Of a stretch of DNA of 64,000 nucleotides, positions 43,118 to 51,882 are shown piece after piece. The DNA is from Neorhizobium alkalisoli. GTDB lineage: Bacteria > Pseudomonadota > Alphaproteobacteria > Rhizobiales > Rhizobiaceae. Numbering within the stretch: the first letter of the stretch is position 1; the number at the start of each line of letters is the position of its first letter. The stretch lies in contig NZ_VIWP01000001.1 in the NCBI RefSeq assembly GCF_007829835.1, forward strand, positions 496,001 to 560,000, read 5' to 3'. Position numbers and translations under genes: made by a program. The notes beneath the pieces are model-generated. The model had not been told where the DNA came from. It did no database searches and was given only the letters and a program-made list of their open reading frames with translations.

Positions 43118-43867
43118 ATGTCTCTCTTGGCCTCCTCCGGCACCGGGATTTCCTATCCGCGCATCATCCGATGCGGGGATCGCGCCATCGGCATCGAGTT
43201 TTCCGATCAGGTGAGCGAGACGGCCAATCTGCAGGTTCTTACGCTAGACGCCTCCCTCGCCGCCGATCCGATCGACGGCGTTCTGGAAACCATCCCGACC
43301 TATCGCTCGCTAACCGTCATCTACGATCCGAAGACAGTGCGCGGCGCAAAGCTCGGCGAGGCACTTCTGCAGCGCGCGGCACAGGGCGAGATCGAAAGAA
43401 GTGCCGGACGCCTTTTGGAATTTCCCGTGTTCTATGGCGGCGAACATCAGGCGGATCTCGAAGATCTCGCCCGCCTCAAGGACATGACGGTCGCGGACGT
43501 CATCGCCCTGCATGCCTCCGCCGAATACCGTGTCTACATGATCGGCTTTGCCCCGGGTTTCGCCTATCTGGGCGGCCTGCCCGAAATCCTGCACACGCCG
43601 CGGCTTGCTGTGCCGCGCCAACGGATCGAGGCCGGCGCTATTGGCATTGGCGGGCGGCAGTCAAGCATCAATTCCGTGCCCGGCCCGAGCGGCTGGCGCT
43701 TTCTTGGCCGCACGTTATTCAAGCTGTTCGATCCGATGCGACCGGAACCGTTTCTTCTCAAGGCCGGCGACCGGATTCTCTTTCGCGGCATCGATGCCGC
43801 GGAAGCGGCAGAACTGGACCGGCAGGTTTCGGCCGGGACGGCAAAGCTGAAGGAGATCGCAGAGTGA
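43118..43867 (+). CDS. pxpB: 5-oxoprolinase subunit PxpB (KipI family)
   Basis: 249 residues. The core FAPGFAYLGGLPEILHTPRLAVPRQRIEAGAIGIGGRQSSINSVPGPSGW is the KipI/PxpB (YbgJ) signature. In enterobacteria PxpA, PxpB and PxpC together hydrolyse 5-oxoproline (pyroglutamate) to glutamate with ATP; this subunit handles the phosphorylation step together with PxpC. Start ATG 43118 has only a weak Shine-Dalgarno (GAAAA). Its stop overlaps the PxpC start (GTGA, 4 bp). Located with M20 and M24 genes, the complex could also act on related lactams. Confidence 0.92.
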   Translation: MSLLASSGTGISYPRIIRCGDRAIGIEFSDQVSETANLQVLTLDASLAADPIDGVLETIPTYRSLTVIYDPKTVRGAKLGEALLQRAAQGEIERSAGRLLEFPVFYGGEHQADLEDLARLKDMTVADVIALHASAEYRVYMIGFAPGFAYLGGLPEILHTPRLAVPRQRIEAGAIGIGGRQSSINSVPGPSGWRFLGRTLFKLFDPMRPEPFLLKAGDRILFRGIDAAEAAELDRQVSAGTAKLKEIAE

Positions 43868-44808
43868 CTGCTATCCTTTCCATTCATCGTGCCGGCCCCT
43901 TGATGTCGGTGCAGGACAGCGGCCGTTACGGTTATCGCTCGCGCGGTGTTTCGACCTCGGGCGCCGTCGATCGCGATGCGCATGCAATCGCCAATGCTTT
44001 GGTCGGTAACGAGCCGGGTGCCGCAGCAATCGAATTTGCTTTGATCGGTGGCTCATTCAGCGCCGATCGCGATGTGCTGATCGCCGTCACGGGCGGCAAT
44101 TGCCCGGTCGAAATATCCGGCAAGCCGGTCCACACCTGGGAAAGCCATCTTCTCCCCGCAGGCGAGACCTTGACCATCGGCGCCCTGCGCGGTGCCGTCT
44201 GGGGATATCTCGCCATTTCCGGCGGCATCGCCATTCCAGAAGTCCTCGGTAGCCGCTCGACCCATTTGAGAACTGGTCTCGGCGGACTTGATGGCAAGAC
44301 GCTCGCGACCGGAGACAACCTGCCCCTCGGCGAAGCCGGAAAGCTCAAGCCGAAAACGCTCGGCGTTCCCTATCTGCGTAGCCACGCCCCGATTTGCATC
44401 GTTCCCGGCCCACAAGACGATTACTTCGACGAAGAAGCCTGGAAAACATTCTTGCGCCAGCCTTATCGCACAACGGCTTCGCGCGACCGGATGGCCATGG
44501 TTCTCGACGGTCCCGCGCTCAAGGCCTTCAAGGGTCATGACATCGTCTCGGATGCCACGGTCGTCGGCTCGATCCAGGTGCCGGGTTCGGGAAAACCGAT
44601 CGTGCTGAGCGCCGATGGCCAGACGACCGGCGGGTATCCGAAGATCGCGACCATCGCCTCGTTTGATCTGGCCAGGCTGGCGCAATTACCGTCGGGGCAG
44701 GAATTCATGTTCCGCGCGATTTCTGCCGACATGGCCGAAGAGCTTGCAATCCACGCCGAGGACCGGCTTGCCGCGGTTATCGGCGGTCTCAAGAAGAGGA
44801 AGGGCTGA
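43864..44808 (+). CDS. pxpC: 5-oxoprolinase subunit PxpC (KipA family)
   Basis: 314 residues starting at GTG 43864; the longer frame from 43111 overlaps pxpB entirely and is not real. Conserved KipA/PxpC landmarks: SVQDSGRYGYRSRGVSTSGAVDRDAHAIANALVGN, ISGGIAIPEVLGSRSTH, PGPQDDYF and GSIQVPGSGKPIVLSADGQTTGGYPKIATI. It is the large partner of PxpB in the ATP-dependent 5-oxoprolinase. It ends the plus operon gntR-M20-D-2-hydroxyacid DH-pxpB-pxpC, facing pxpA on the minus strand. Confidence 0.93.
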   Translation: MTAILSIHRAGPLMSVQDSGRYGYRSRGVSTSGAVDRDAHAIANALVGNEPGAAAIEFALIGGSFSADRDVLIAVTGGNCPVEISGKPVHTWESHLLPAGETLTIGALRGAVWGYLAISGGIAIPEVLGSRSTHLRTGLGGLDGKTLATGDNLPLGEAGKLKPKTLGVPYLRSHAPICIVPGPQDDYFDEEAWKTFLRQPYRTTASRDRMAMVLDGPALKAFKGHDIVSDATVVGSIQVPGSGKPIVLSADGQTTGGYPKIATIASFDLARLAQLPSGQEFMFRAISADMAEELAIHAEDRLAAVIGGLKKRKG

Positions 44809-44819
44809 CCGCCCTTCCT
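44797..44819. terminator. hairpin over the pxpC stop, between convergent pxpC and pxpA
   Basis: AGGAAGGGC (44797-44805) and GCCCTTCCT (44811-44819) form a perfect 9-bp stem with a TGACC loop that contains the pxpC stop codon. No T-run, so termination is only possible. Confidence 0.4.
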
Positions 44820-44833
44820 GATCGGCGCTGCGA

Positions 44834-45604
44834 TCAGGCCTTCGGCTGAATCGATGAGCCGATCGTCCATCCCGCCGCTTCCAGCGCGCCTCTCAGATTT
44901 TTCGCCATCATCACCGCACCCGGCGTGTCGCCATGGACACAGACCGAGGCGATCGGCACTTCCAGCCGCTTGCCCGAGGCGGATGTCAGGCATCCCTCGG
45001 AGACCATCTCGATCACCCGCTTCACCAAGAATTCGGGATCATGGATGACCGAACCCGGCTCTGAACGCGGCGACAGGTTGAAATTGTCGGCATAGGTCCG
45101 GTCTGCATAGATCTCGTTGACCGGCGTCAGGCCGAGCGCCTCTGCCGCTCGTGCCGTCGCCGTGCCCGGCATGACCATGAAGGCGAGTTTTGGGTCGACC
45201 GCCTTGATCGCCCGGCCGACCGCCAGTGCCGTCGCATCGTCATCGGCGCAGACATTCCCGAGTGCTCCATGGGTCTTCACATGGGTCATCGGATAGTCTT
45301 CGAGCGCGGCGATCGCTGCCATGGCACCGACCTGATAGGCGACCAGCGATTCGATTTCCGACAGGCTCAATCCCGGCAGGCGTCGGCGGCCGAAACCGAT
45401 CAGATCGCGATAACCGGGATGCGCACCGATCGCGACCCTACGCTGTTTCGCCAGCCTTATGGTTTCGCGCATCGTATCGGGATCGCCGGCATGGAAGCCG
45501 CAGGCGATATTCGCCGTGCTGACAATATCGAGCATCGAAGCATCGTCGCCCATCGTCCAGGGGCCAAAACCTTCGCCGAGATCCGAATTGAGATCGATAC
45601 GCAT
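44834..45604 (-). CDS. pxpA: 5-oxoprolinase subunit PxpA (LamB/YcsF family)
   Basis: 256 residues. The start IDLNSDLGEGFGPW, then STANIACGFHAGDPDTMRETIRLAKQRRVAIGAHPGYRDLIGFGRRR, and VKTHGALGN are the LamB/YcsF signature, the ring-opening subunit of the PxpABC 5-oxoprolinase. ATG 45604 follows AGGACAGGA. It is on the minus strand, convergent with pxpC and divergent from the amidotransferase gene, and the operator-like TTGGTATACCAA at 45691 lies 87 bp upstream. Completes the Pxp set in this island. Confidence 0.93.
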   Translation of the reverse strand: MRIDLNSDLGEGFGPWTMGDDASMLDIVSTANIACGFHAGDPDTMRETIRLAKQRRVAIGAHPGYRDLIGFGRRRLPGLSLSEIESLVAYQVGAMAAIAALEDYPMTHVKTHGALGNVCADDDATALAVGRAIKAVDPKLAFMVMPGTATARAAEALGLTPVNEIYADRTYADNFNLSPRSEPGSVIHDPEFLVKRVIEMVSEGCLTSASGKRLEVPIASVCVHGDTPGAVMMAKNLRGALEAAGWTIGSSIQPKA

Positions 45605-45690
45605 TATGTCCTGTCCTTCCCGTCTGCTTCACGCTCTGCATAACAAATCATGCGTCGAAAACCACGATCTTAATTGCACATTGAAGACCA

Positions 45691-45702
45691 TTGGTATACC
45701 AA
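45691..45702. promoter_or_regulatory. candidate operator TTGGTATACCAA
   Basis: A perfect 12-bp palindrome in the 130-bp divergent promoter between pxpA (minus, start 45604) and the glutamine amidotransferase gene (plus, start 45735). Shares TTGGTATACCA with the site at 40002. The site is 33 bp before the amidotransferase start, well placed for repression. Confidence 0.65.
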
Positions 45703-45734
45703 CGGCATTCAGTGAAATGAAGTGGTGAGCGAAT

Positions 45735-46436
45735 ATGGCGGGACGCCTTCTTTATCTCGGCAACGGACGCAAGTTTCAGTCCGTCGCGAAACTCGACGAC
45801 CGGTTCGAGGCCTGGGGCCTGCAGGTCGATCGCCAATGGGCATTCGACGGACAGTTTCCCGCATCGCTCAAGGGTTACGACGGCATTTTTCTGTCGGGCA
45901 GCCCGCATGGCGCTTATGAGGATGTGCCCTTCATCCTGCGAGAACACGATCTGATCTGCGAAGCGGCCGAGATGGAAATCCCGATGCTCGGCATCTGCTT
46001 CGGTAGCCAGATTCTCGGCTCCGCGCTCTGCGGCCGCGACCAGGTATTCCGCCGCTCCTATTGCGAGATTGGCTACAAGGACCTGCCGCTGACGGAAGCC
46101 GCCAAGACCGACAAGCTCTGCCGTGACGTCGTCGACAGCGCCTATATGTTCGTCTGGCACAATGACGAGGTGAAGGCCGATCATCCGGACATGACGATCC
46201 TCGCCTATTCGGACGACTGCCCGAACCAGATCTGGCGTTACAAGGATGCCGATATCTGGGGCATCCAGGGCCATCCGGAAGTCACCAAGGCACAGGCCGT
46301 CGTCTGGTTCGAAGAGAACCGCGCCCGCATGGAACAGGACGGCGCCAATATCGACGACCTGAAGGCGCAGGCCCACGAAGCCGCCGAGGCAAAAACCATG
46401 CTGACCCGCTTTGCGGAACTGGTCCAGAACGCCTGA
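45735..46436 (+). CDS. class I glutamine amidotransferase-like protein
   Basis: 233 residues. The GATase triad is intact: Cys88 in LGICFGSQ, His180 and Glu182 in GIQGHPEV. Stand-alone class I amidotransferase-like proteins include gamma-glutamyl hydrolases acting on gamma-glutamyl amides, so it may cleave a gamma-glutamyl or amide bond in this pathway. An in-frame stop at 45726 fixes the start near 45735, which has only a weak Shine-Dalgarno. Followed by an M24 gene after 31 bp. The exact substrate is not visible. Confidence 0.8.
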   Translation: MAGRLLYLGNGRKFQSVAKLDDRFEAWGLQVDRQWAFDGQFPASLKGYDGIFLSGSPHGAYEDVPFILREHDLICEAAEMEIPMLGICFGSQILGSALCGRDQVFRRSYCEIGYKDLPLTEAAKTDKLCRDVVDSAYMFVWHNDEVKADHPDMTILAYSDDCPNQIWRYKDADIWGIQGHPEVTKAQAVVWFEENRARMEQDGANIDDLKAQAHEAAEAKTMLTRFAELVQNA

Positions 46437-46467
46437 TCCCAGATAAGACCTGACCCGAGGAAGAACG

Positions 46468-47598
46468 ATGGTAACGCCCGCCTACTGGTTCGAACGCGCC
46501 GAATTTTTGTCCCGCCTCGCCCGCGTCCAGACGGAACTGAAGAAAAAGCAGCTCGACGGCCTCGTCGCCTTCCTGCCCGAGACCGTCACCTGGCTGACCG
46601 GCTATTTCACCCGCGCCTATGGCACGCTGCAATTTGCAATCATCCCGGCCGAAGGCGAGCCGACCATGTTCTGCCGCGATGTCGAGGAATATTATCTCGA
46701 CAGCACCTGCGTGTTTTCCGACCGGGTGATGTGGACCGACAGCGATGACCGTATGGCCGTTGCTGCTGGCGCGATCGAAAGCCGGATCGGCAAGACGGCA
46801 AAGCTCGGCATCGAGCTTTCCGCCTGGCCGCTTTCCGCCGGCCGCTACGAATATCTGAAGAGCGCCCTGCCCGGCATCGTCTGGCAGGATGAAAGCGCGA
46901 TGACGCCGCAGATGCGCCTCATCAAGTCGCCCGCCGAAATCGCCTATCAGCGCCGCGCTGCGAAAGCCGCCGAAGCCGGCATGCAGGCGGCGATCGATTC
47001 AGCCGCAGTTGGCGTCACCGAACGCGAAATGGCAGCAGAAATCTGCGCCGCCATGATCCGCGCCGGCTCCGACCTGCCGGGTCCCGGCGTCATGTCTTCC
47101 GGCGAACGGGCCTTCCACCTGCATGGCGGTTATTCCGACCGCGTACTGGAAGCAGGCGATATCGTCCAGATCGAGACCACGCCGAACGTAAAACATTACC
47201 ATGCCCGCTTCATGCGCCCGATCCGGGTCGGACCGGTGCAGGATGACGATCACAAGGTCGTCGAACAGCTGATCGCCATTCAGGACGCGGCGATGCGCGA
47301 GGTGAAGCCCGGCGTTTCCGCCAGCGTCCCGGATGCGATCTACCGCGACGGCGTTCTCTCGGCCGGTCTGCGCGAGACCTATACGAACAAGACCTTCTAT
47401 TCCGTCGGCCTGCTGCTGCAGCCGAATGGCGGCGAACCGCTGGAAGCAGCCGCCGGCAGCACCTGGACCTTCGAGCCGGGCCAGACCTTTCACACCTACG
47501 TTCTTGCCCGCGGCTTCGGTATGTCCGAAACGATTGCCATTACCGAAACGGGTTATGAAAAGCTGACCAACTTCCCGCGCCAGCTGTTCGTCAAGTAA
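46468..47598 (+). CDS. M24 family protein, copy 3, mostly lacking metal ligands
   Basis: 376 residues. N-terminal creatinase-like domain (GLVAFLPETVTWLTGYFTRAYGTLQFAIIP) and C-terminal pita-bread domain. Four of the five aminopeptidase P metal positions are replaced (QIE and HAR at the Asp sites, YSVGL at the His, HTY at a Glu); the last Glu appears kept in GMSETIAITE. Unlike copies 1 and 2 it retains a His in AFHLHGG, which may match the creatinase base. It is divergent in sequence from copies 1 and 2. GAGGAAGAACG precedes the ATG; it forms a two-gene operon with the amidotransferase. Probably a metal-independent C-N hydrolase. Confidence 0.87.
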   Translation: MVTPAYWFERAEFLSRLARVQTELKKKQLDGLVAFLPETVTWLTGYFTRAYGTLQFAIIPAEGEPTMFCRDVEEYYLDSTCVFSDRVMWTDSDDRMAVAAGAIESRIGKTAKLGIELSAWPLSAGRYEYLKSALPGIVWQDESAMTPQMRLIKSPAEIAYQRRAAKAAEAGMQAAIDSAAVGVTEREMAAEICAAMIRAGSDLPGPGVMSSGERAFHLHGGYSDRVLEAGDIVQIETTPNVKHYHARFMRPIRVGPVQDDDHKVVEQLIAIQDAAMREVKPGVSASVPDAIYRDGVLSAGLRETYTNKTFYSVGLLLQPNGGEPLEAAAGSTWTFEPGQTFHTYVLARGFGMSETIAITETGYEKLTNFPRQLFVK

Positions 47599-47611
47599 AG
47601 ATGATGGCTGA

Positions 47612-47633
47612 CTGGCCGGAGCCTTCCGGCCAG
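47612..47633. terminator. hairpin between convergent M24 and histidine kinase genes
   Basis: CTGGCCGGA (47612-47620) and TCCGGCCAG (47625-47633) form a perfect 9-bp stem with a GCCT loop. No T-run, but it lies between convergent genes and may end both. Confidence 0.4.
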
Positions 47634-47658
47634 CGGCGGGACTGGATCAATCCCTGTC

Positions 47659-49035
47659 CTAGCTGGGAAAGGCAATTTCCGCCGTAAATCCTTCGGCAGG
47701 AACGATATCGAACCTGAAGCCGTGCAATCTCACGATTGCAGCAACCAGTGTCAGGCCAAGGCCGATGCCCTTTGTGTGACGGCTTCGATCGGAGCGATAG
47801 AATCGCTGCACGAGCAGGTCTCTTTCATTGTCCGCGACGCCCGGCCCCGTATCGCTGATACGGAACAGACGCTCGGTCTCGGTCGATGACAGCAGAAGAT
47901 CTACCGAGCCTCCCGGTGGCGTGAACTTGACGGCATTGTCGACGAGATTGGCAATGGTCTCGAACAGAAGATCTCGGTCACCACGCACGATAATATCGGC
48001 CTTCACGCCGACATTGATCGTCAGGTTCTTCTCCTCGGCAAAGGGCTCGTACAGTTCGGCGACCTCCTCGATGATCTCGGCCATGGAAACATCATCGAAG
48101 GCGGCGAGGCGCCGGGTCTGTTCGATCTCGCGGATGCGCAGCAAGGCGTTGACGATTGAGATTGCGTGATCGAGACCCGAAATACCGCGATCGATCGCAC
48201 CATGGAGATCATCGACCGAACCTGCCGTGCGCCGGGCGCGCTCAAGGCCGATGCGGACACGGGCAAGCGGCGTGCGAAGATCATGGGCGATATCGTCGCC
48301 TATTCCGGCGAGATTCTCGACCAGGGTCTGGATTTCTTCCAGCATGCCGTTGACGATCAGCGCCAGCTTGTCGAGTGGGTCCTCGCTGTTGCGGATCGGC
48401 AGGCGCTGCGTCAGGTCGCCGGCAACGATGTCTGCGGCGCGCAACTGCATCTCGCGGATGCGGCGCTGGGACCTCACGGCGAACAGGAGCGAGGCTGCGA
48501 GGCCGAGAAGGAATGCCGGCAGAAGCCCGAATATGAGCCCGCGTTCCACGACGAGAGCGGTCTGCTCATTGTCCTTCGTGCTCCAGCCGACGACAACGAT
48601 CCGTCCATCAGCCAGGCGGCGGGCAAGGGCGCGGGAGGGCTGGATCATGCGCCAGTCCGGCCCGAAACGATCGATATTCACCTGGATCGGCGCGCGATCG
48701 ACCTCTAGTCCGGCCGGCCATTCGACAATGTTTCCGGAGATCCTTTCTCCGGAAGCGGAAAACAGCCCCGTCGGTTTGTAGCGGCGGGGATCCTGTCTCA
48801 GCCGCTCCTCATAGATCGTCAGCGGCCCCTCTGTCGACTGGGCGACGATTGCATCCGATTCCTGGATGATAAGGCCATCCAGCAATGACACGAGTTCGCG
48901 GCTCGTCGTGACGTAGGCAAACACGAGGCTGAGCATGATCGTTGCGGCGATCGCGGCAAACAGCGCGACCGTGTAACGAAATGTCGAGTTCCAGATCCAG
49001 TCAATCAGGCGCGCGGAGGACAAAACCTTCTCCAC
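47659..49035 (-). CDS. two-component sensor histidine kinase
   Basis: 458 residues in EnvZ/QseC-like order: membrane helix at about 21-44, periplasmic sensor region 45-165, helix at about 167-187, HAMP 188-240, then HisKA with phospho-acceptor His251 (DDIAHDLRTPLARVR), N-box NLVDNAVKFTPPGG, G1 ISDTGPGVADNERDLL and G2 TKGIGLGLTLVAAIVRLHG. Start GTG 49035 overlaps the response regulator by 35 bp; a TTG at 49023 preceded by GGAGAAGG is a reasonable alternative. Signal is unknown. Confidence 0.9.
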   Translation of the reverse strand: MEKVLSSARLIDWIWNSTFRYTVALFAAIAATIMLSLVFAYVTTSRELVSLLDGLIIQESDAIVAQSTEGPLTIYEERLRQDPRRYKPTGLFSASGERISGNIVEWPAGLEVDRAPIQVNIDRFGPDWRMIQPSRALARRLADGRIVVVGWSTKDNEQTALVVERGLIFGLLPAFLLGLAASLLFAVRSQRRIREMQLRAADIVAGDLTQRLPIRNSEDPLDKLALIVNGMLEEIQTLVENLAGIGDDIAHDLRTPLARVRIGLERARRTAGSVDDLHGAIDRGISGLDHAISIVNALLRIREIEQTRRLAAFDDVSMAEIIEEVAELYEPFAEEKNLTINVGVKADIIVRGDRDLLFETIANLVDNAVKFTPPGGSVDLLLSSTETERLFRISDTGPGVADNERDLLVQRFYRSDRSRHTKGIGLGLTLVAAIVRLHGFRFDIVPAEGFTAEIAFPS

Positions 49036-49678
49036 GAATATTGGAAATCATCGGCGCTTCTCCAGCGATATCAACCTTGCGCCGAAGCCGCCCCATATGG
49101 ACGTCGACCAGATTGGAATCGGGCACGAACTTGTAGTTCCACACCTCTTCGAACAGCATGGCGCGGGTCAGCAGCTGCTCGCTGTGGCGCATCATGTATT
49201 CGAGCAAACGGAATTCCCGCGGCAGAAGCTCGATCGCCCGGCCGCTACGACTGGCATTGCGCTCCAGCAGATCGAGTTCCAGCGGCCCAACCCGCAAAGC
49301 CTTTGTGCTCGGCTCGGCCGGGCGGCGAAGCAGGGCTTCGACACGCGCAAGCAGTTCGAGAACCGCGAAAGGCTTGGTCAGATAATCGTCTCCGCCGGCC
49401 CTCAACCCTTTGACGCGATCGTTGACGGCGCCGAGAGCGCTCAAGACCAGAACCGGCGTGCGGACATTGTCGCGGCGCAGGGCATCGATCACGGCAAGGC
49501 CGTCTATGCCGGGCAGCATGCGATCGATGATCATCACATCGGGCTTGGTGGTTCTCGCCTTTTCAAGCCCGCCAATGCCATCCGCTGCCCATACGACCAC
49601 ATAACCATGGTCGCCAAGTTCCGCGCAGATATCCTGCGCAGTCTCGGCATCATCCTCGATCAATACAATCTTCGTCAT
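49001..49678 (-). CDS. OmpR-family response regulator
   Basis: 225 residues. Receiver domain 1-115 with acidic pocket (IEDD), phospho-acceptor Asp52 in MIIDRMLPG, the Thr/Ser and Lys of TPVLVLSALG and LTKPF; then a winged-helix OmpR/PhoB DNA-binding domain with LLPREFRLLEYMMRHSEQLLTRAMLFEEVW and HMGRLRRKVD. Precedes the sensor kinase in the same operon. It is divergent from mqo 298 bp away. Confidence 0.94.
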   Translation of the reverse strand: MTKIVLIEDDAETAQDICAELGDHGYVVVWAADGIGGLEKARTTKPDVMIIDRMLPGIDGLAVIDALRRDNVRTPVLVLSALGAVNDRVKGLRAGGDDYLTKPFAVLELLARVEALLRRPAEPSTKALRVGPLELDLLERNASRSGRAIELLPREFRLLEYMMRHSEQLLTRAMLFEEVWNYKFVPDSNLVDVHMGRLRRKVDIAGEAPMISNIRGEGFVLRAPD

Positions 49679-49827
49679 GGCCCTATCTAACGCGGATCGC
49701 CCGGCCTGTCTTCATGGCGCCCTAAGCACCTCGGTGGCGAGACGTATCGGTTCGCATCCACCAAAACACCGCTCCGGCAGGCGTTGAAAGGTTTTGAAGG
49801 GCAGCGTGGGGATAGCGGGTGGAATAC

Positions 49828-49841
49828 TAAATTCTAATTTA
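49828..49841. promoter_or_regulatory. palindrome TAAATT-CT-AATTTA upstream of mqo
   Basis: TAAATTCTAATTTA (6-bp perfect arms, 2-bp spacer) is a lone AT-rich patch in the 297-bp divergent promoter between the response-regulator and mqo genes, about 135 bp before mqo. It may be a regulator site or part of the promoter. Confidence 0.4.
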
Positions 49842-49975
49842 ATGGCTTTGGCCGCGCTGCGGGCGCATGGGTCCTGCGACAAATCGTAGCCGCGACAACA
49901 TGTCAGAAAACGATCTCTCTCCTGGGGATCACCTTGACGAGCGGCGCGATCAACGCCCAAGTCAAGAGGTACCCG

Positions 49976-51682
49976 ATGCCCGGCGAAAACAAGAGCATTC
50001 CCCCATCCCATTCCGACCGTCTCACCCTCAGCCGCCGCCAGCTTCTCGGCTCGGCCGCAACCGGTGCAGCTGCCCTCTCCCTTCCGGCCGTTCCGAGCTG
50101 GGCTGCTCCCATCGAGAAGTCGGTGGACGTCCTGTTGATCGGCGGCGGCATCATGAGCTCGACGCTCGGCGTCCTTCTCAGCGAACTCGAGCCCGGCTGG
50201 ACAATCGAGATGCTGGAACGTCTCGACGACGTTGCCATGGAGAGCTCCAACGGCTGGAACAATGCCGGCACCGGCCATTCCGCTCTCGCGGAGCTGAACT
50301 ATACGCCGCAGGACACCAAGGGTAATGTCCATATCGAGAAGGCCGTCGAGATCAACGAAGGTTTTCAGATCACCCGCCAGTTCTTCGCCCACCAGATCGA
50401 CATGGGCGTATTGAAGGACCCGCGCTCCTTCATCAACTCGACGCCGCATATGAGCTTCGTCTGGGGGGATGAAAACACCGAATTCCTGCGCAAGCGCCAC
50501 GAAGCGCTGAAGGCAAGCCCGCTCTTCTCCGGCATGCAGTTCTCCACCGATCCGCAGGAGATCGCCAAGTGGGTGCCGCTGATGATCGAGGGCCGTGACC
50601 CGGCGCAGAAGATCGCCGCAACCTGGTGCCCGCTCGGGACCGACGTCAATTTCGGCCAGATTGTCCACCAGTATGTCGCGCATCTGAAGAGCCTTCAGAC
50701 CTTCAACCTGCGCACCTCTTCGGAAGTGAACGAAATCGAGCGCAATGCCGACGGCACCTGGAGCGTCGGTTTCGAAAACACCAAGACGGGCGAGCGCGGC
50801 ACGATCAAGGCGAAGTTCGTCTTCCTCGGCGCCGGTGGCGGCGCGCTGCCGCTCCTGCAGATGTCGGGCATTCCGGAAGCCGACGATTATGCCGGTTTCC
50901 CGGTCGGCGGTTCCTTCCTCGTCTGCGACAAGCCGGAGATCGTCAACCAGCATCTCGCCAAGGCCTATGGCCAAGCATCGACCGGTGCACCGCCGATGTC
51001 CGTGCCGCATCTCGATACCCGCGTGTTCGACGGCAAGCGTCACATCCTGTTCGGGCCCTTCGCGACCTTCTCGACAAAATTCCTCAAGGAAGGCTCGTTG
51101 TTCGACCTGCCGTCCTCCGTCACGCTCGACAATATCTGGCCGATGCTTAAGGTCGGGATTGATGAGTTCAACCTCGTCGAATATCTCGCCGGCCAGCTGA
51201 TGCTGTCGGATGACGACCGTCTCGCAGCCCTGCGCGAATATTTCCCGAAGGCGGAAGCGGCCGATTGGCGCCTGTGGCAGGCCGGCCAGCGCGTGCAGAT
51301 CATCAAGCGCGACAAGGACAAGGGTGGCGTCCTGAAGCTCGGCACCGAAGTCGTCGCCGCCAAGGACGGCAGCATCGCAGCCCTGCTCGGCGCCTCGCCG
51401 GGTGCCTCGACGGCGCCGCCGATCATGCTCGACGTCCTAAAGAAGGTGTTTGCGGCCAAGCTCGCCACGCCGGAATGGCAGGACAAGATCCACAAGATCG
51501 TACCGAGCTATGGCGTCAAGCTGAACGAGAATCCGGAAATCCTCGTCAAGGAATGGGCCGCAACGGCAGACCGCCTGCAGCTCGCCATCGCGCCGCCGGC
51601 GATCAATGCAAACGTTCCGGGTCAGCCTACCGTCAAGGTTCCCGGCGGTGTTGTGGAACAGAAGTCGGATATCGCGCTGTAA
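49976..51682 (+). CDS. mqo: malate:quinone oxidoreductase with Tat-like leader
   Basis: 568 residues. The leader [25 protein letters not shown] (twin Arg at 20-21) is followed by the FAD motif [24 protein letters not shown] and the MQO landmarks [24 protein letters not shown] and HFG-type substrate loop near [17 protein letters not shown] oxidises malate to oxaloacetate and passes electrons to quinone at the membrane. ATG 49976 follows AAGAGG. A Tat leader is unexpected for an enzyme normally on the cytoplasmic face. It is monocistronic and followed by a strong terminator. Confidence 0.92.
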   Translation: MPGENKSIPPSHSDRLTLSRRQLLGSAATGAAALSLPAVPSWAAPIEKSVDVLLIGGGIMSSTLGVLLSELEPGWTIEMLERLDDVAMESSNGWNNAGTGHSALAELNYTPQDTKGNVHIEKAVEINEGFQITRQFFAHQIDMGVLKDPRSFINSTPHMSFVWGDENTEFLRKRHEALKASPLFSGMQFSTDPQEIAKWVPLMIEGRDPAQKIAATWCPLGTDVNFGQIVHQYVAHLKSLQTFNLRTSSEVNEIERNADGTWSVGFENTKTGERGTIKAKFVFLGAGGGALPLLQMSGIPEADDYAGFPVGGSFLVCDKPEIVNQHLAKAYGQASTGAPPMSVPHLDTRVFDGKRHILFGPFATFSTKFLKEGSLFDLPSSVTLDNIWPMLKVGIDEFNLVEYLAGQLMLSDDDRLAALREYFPKAEAADWRLWQAGQRVQIIKRDKDKGGVLKLGTEVVAAKDGSIAALLGASPGASTAPPIMLDVLKKVFAAKLATPEWQDKIHKIVPSYGVKLNENPEILVKEWAATADRLQLAIAPPAINANVPGQPTVKVPGGVVEQKSDIAL

Positions 51683-51731
51683 TCACAATGCATGATCCGC
51701 ATCATCCGATAGGGTGATGCGGACCTGAAAA

Positions 51732-51780
51732 CAAAGCGGGCCGGGACATGCAAGATTGCTGTCCTGGCCCGCTTTGTTTG
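51732..51780 (+). terminator. strong rho-independent terminator after mqo
   Basis: CAAAGCGGGCCGGGACA (51732-51748) pairs with TGTCCTGGCCCGCTTTG (51760-51776) over 17 bp with one G-U wobble and an 11-base loop, followed by a TTTG tract. The arms end in AAAG/CTTT so it can act in both directions. Confidence 0.85.
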
Positions 51781-51882
51781 TATCTGGAGATAGCTTACCC
51801 GCAATGCTCTCTGCATTGAAAGGAAACCGGAGCCGATGCTGAAAGCGGCGAGCAAACCGGCCCGCCACCTCAGCCGAAACGG

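Noticed and set aside
43111..43863. N-terminal extension of pxpC reading through pxpB
   Set aside because: The region encodes PxpB in another frame with clear KipI motifs; PxpC starts at GTG 43864 with a GTGA overlap and then has the normal KipA length.
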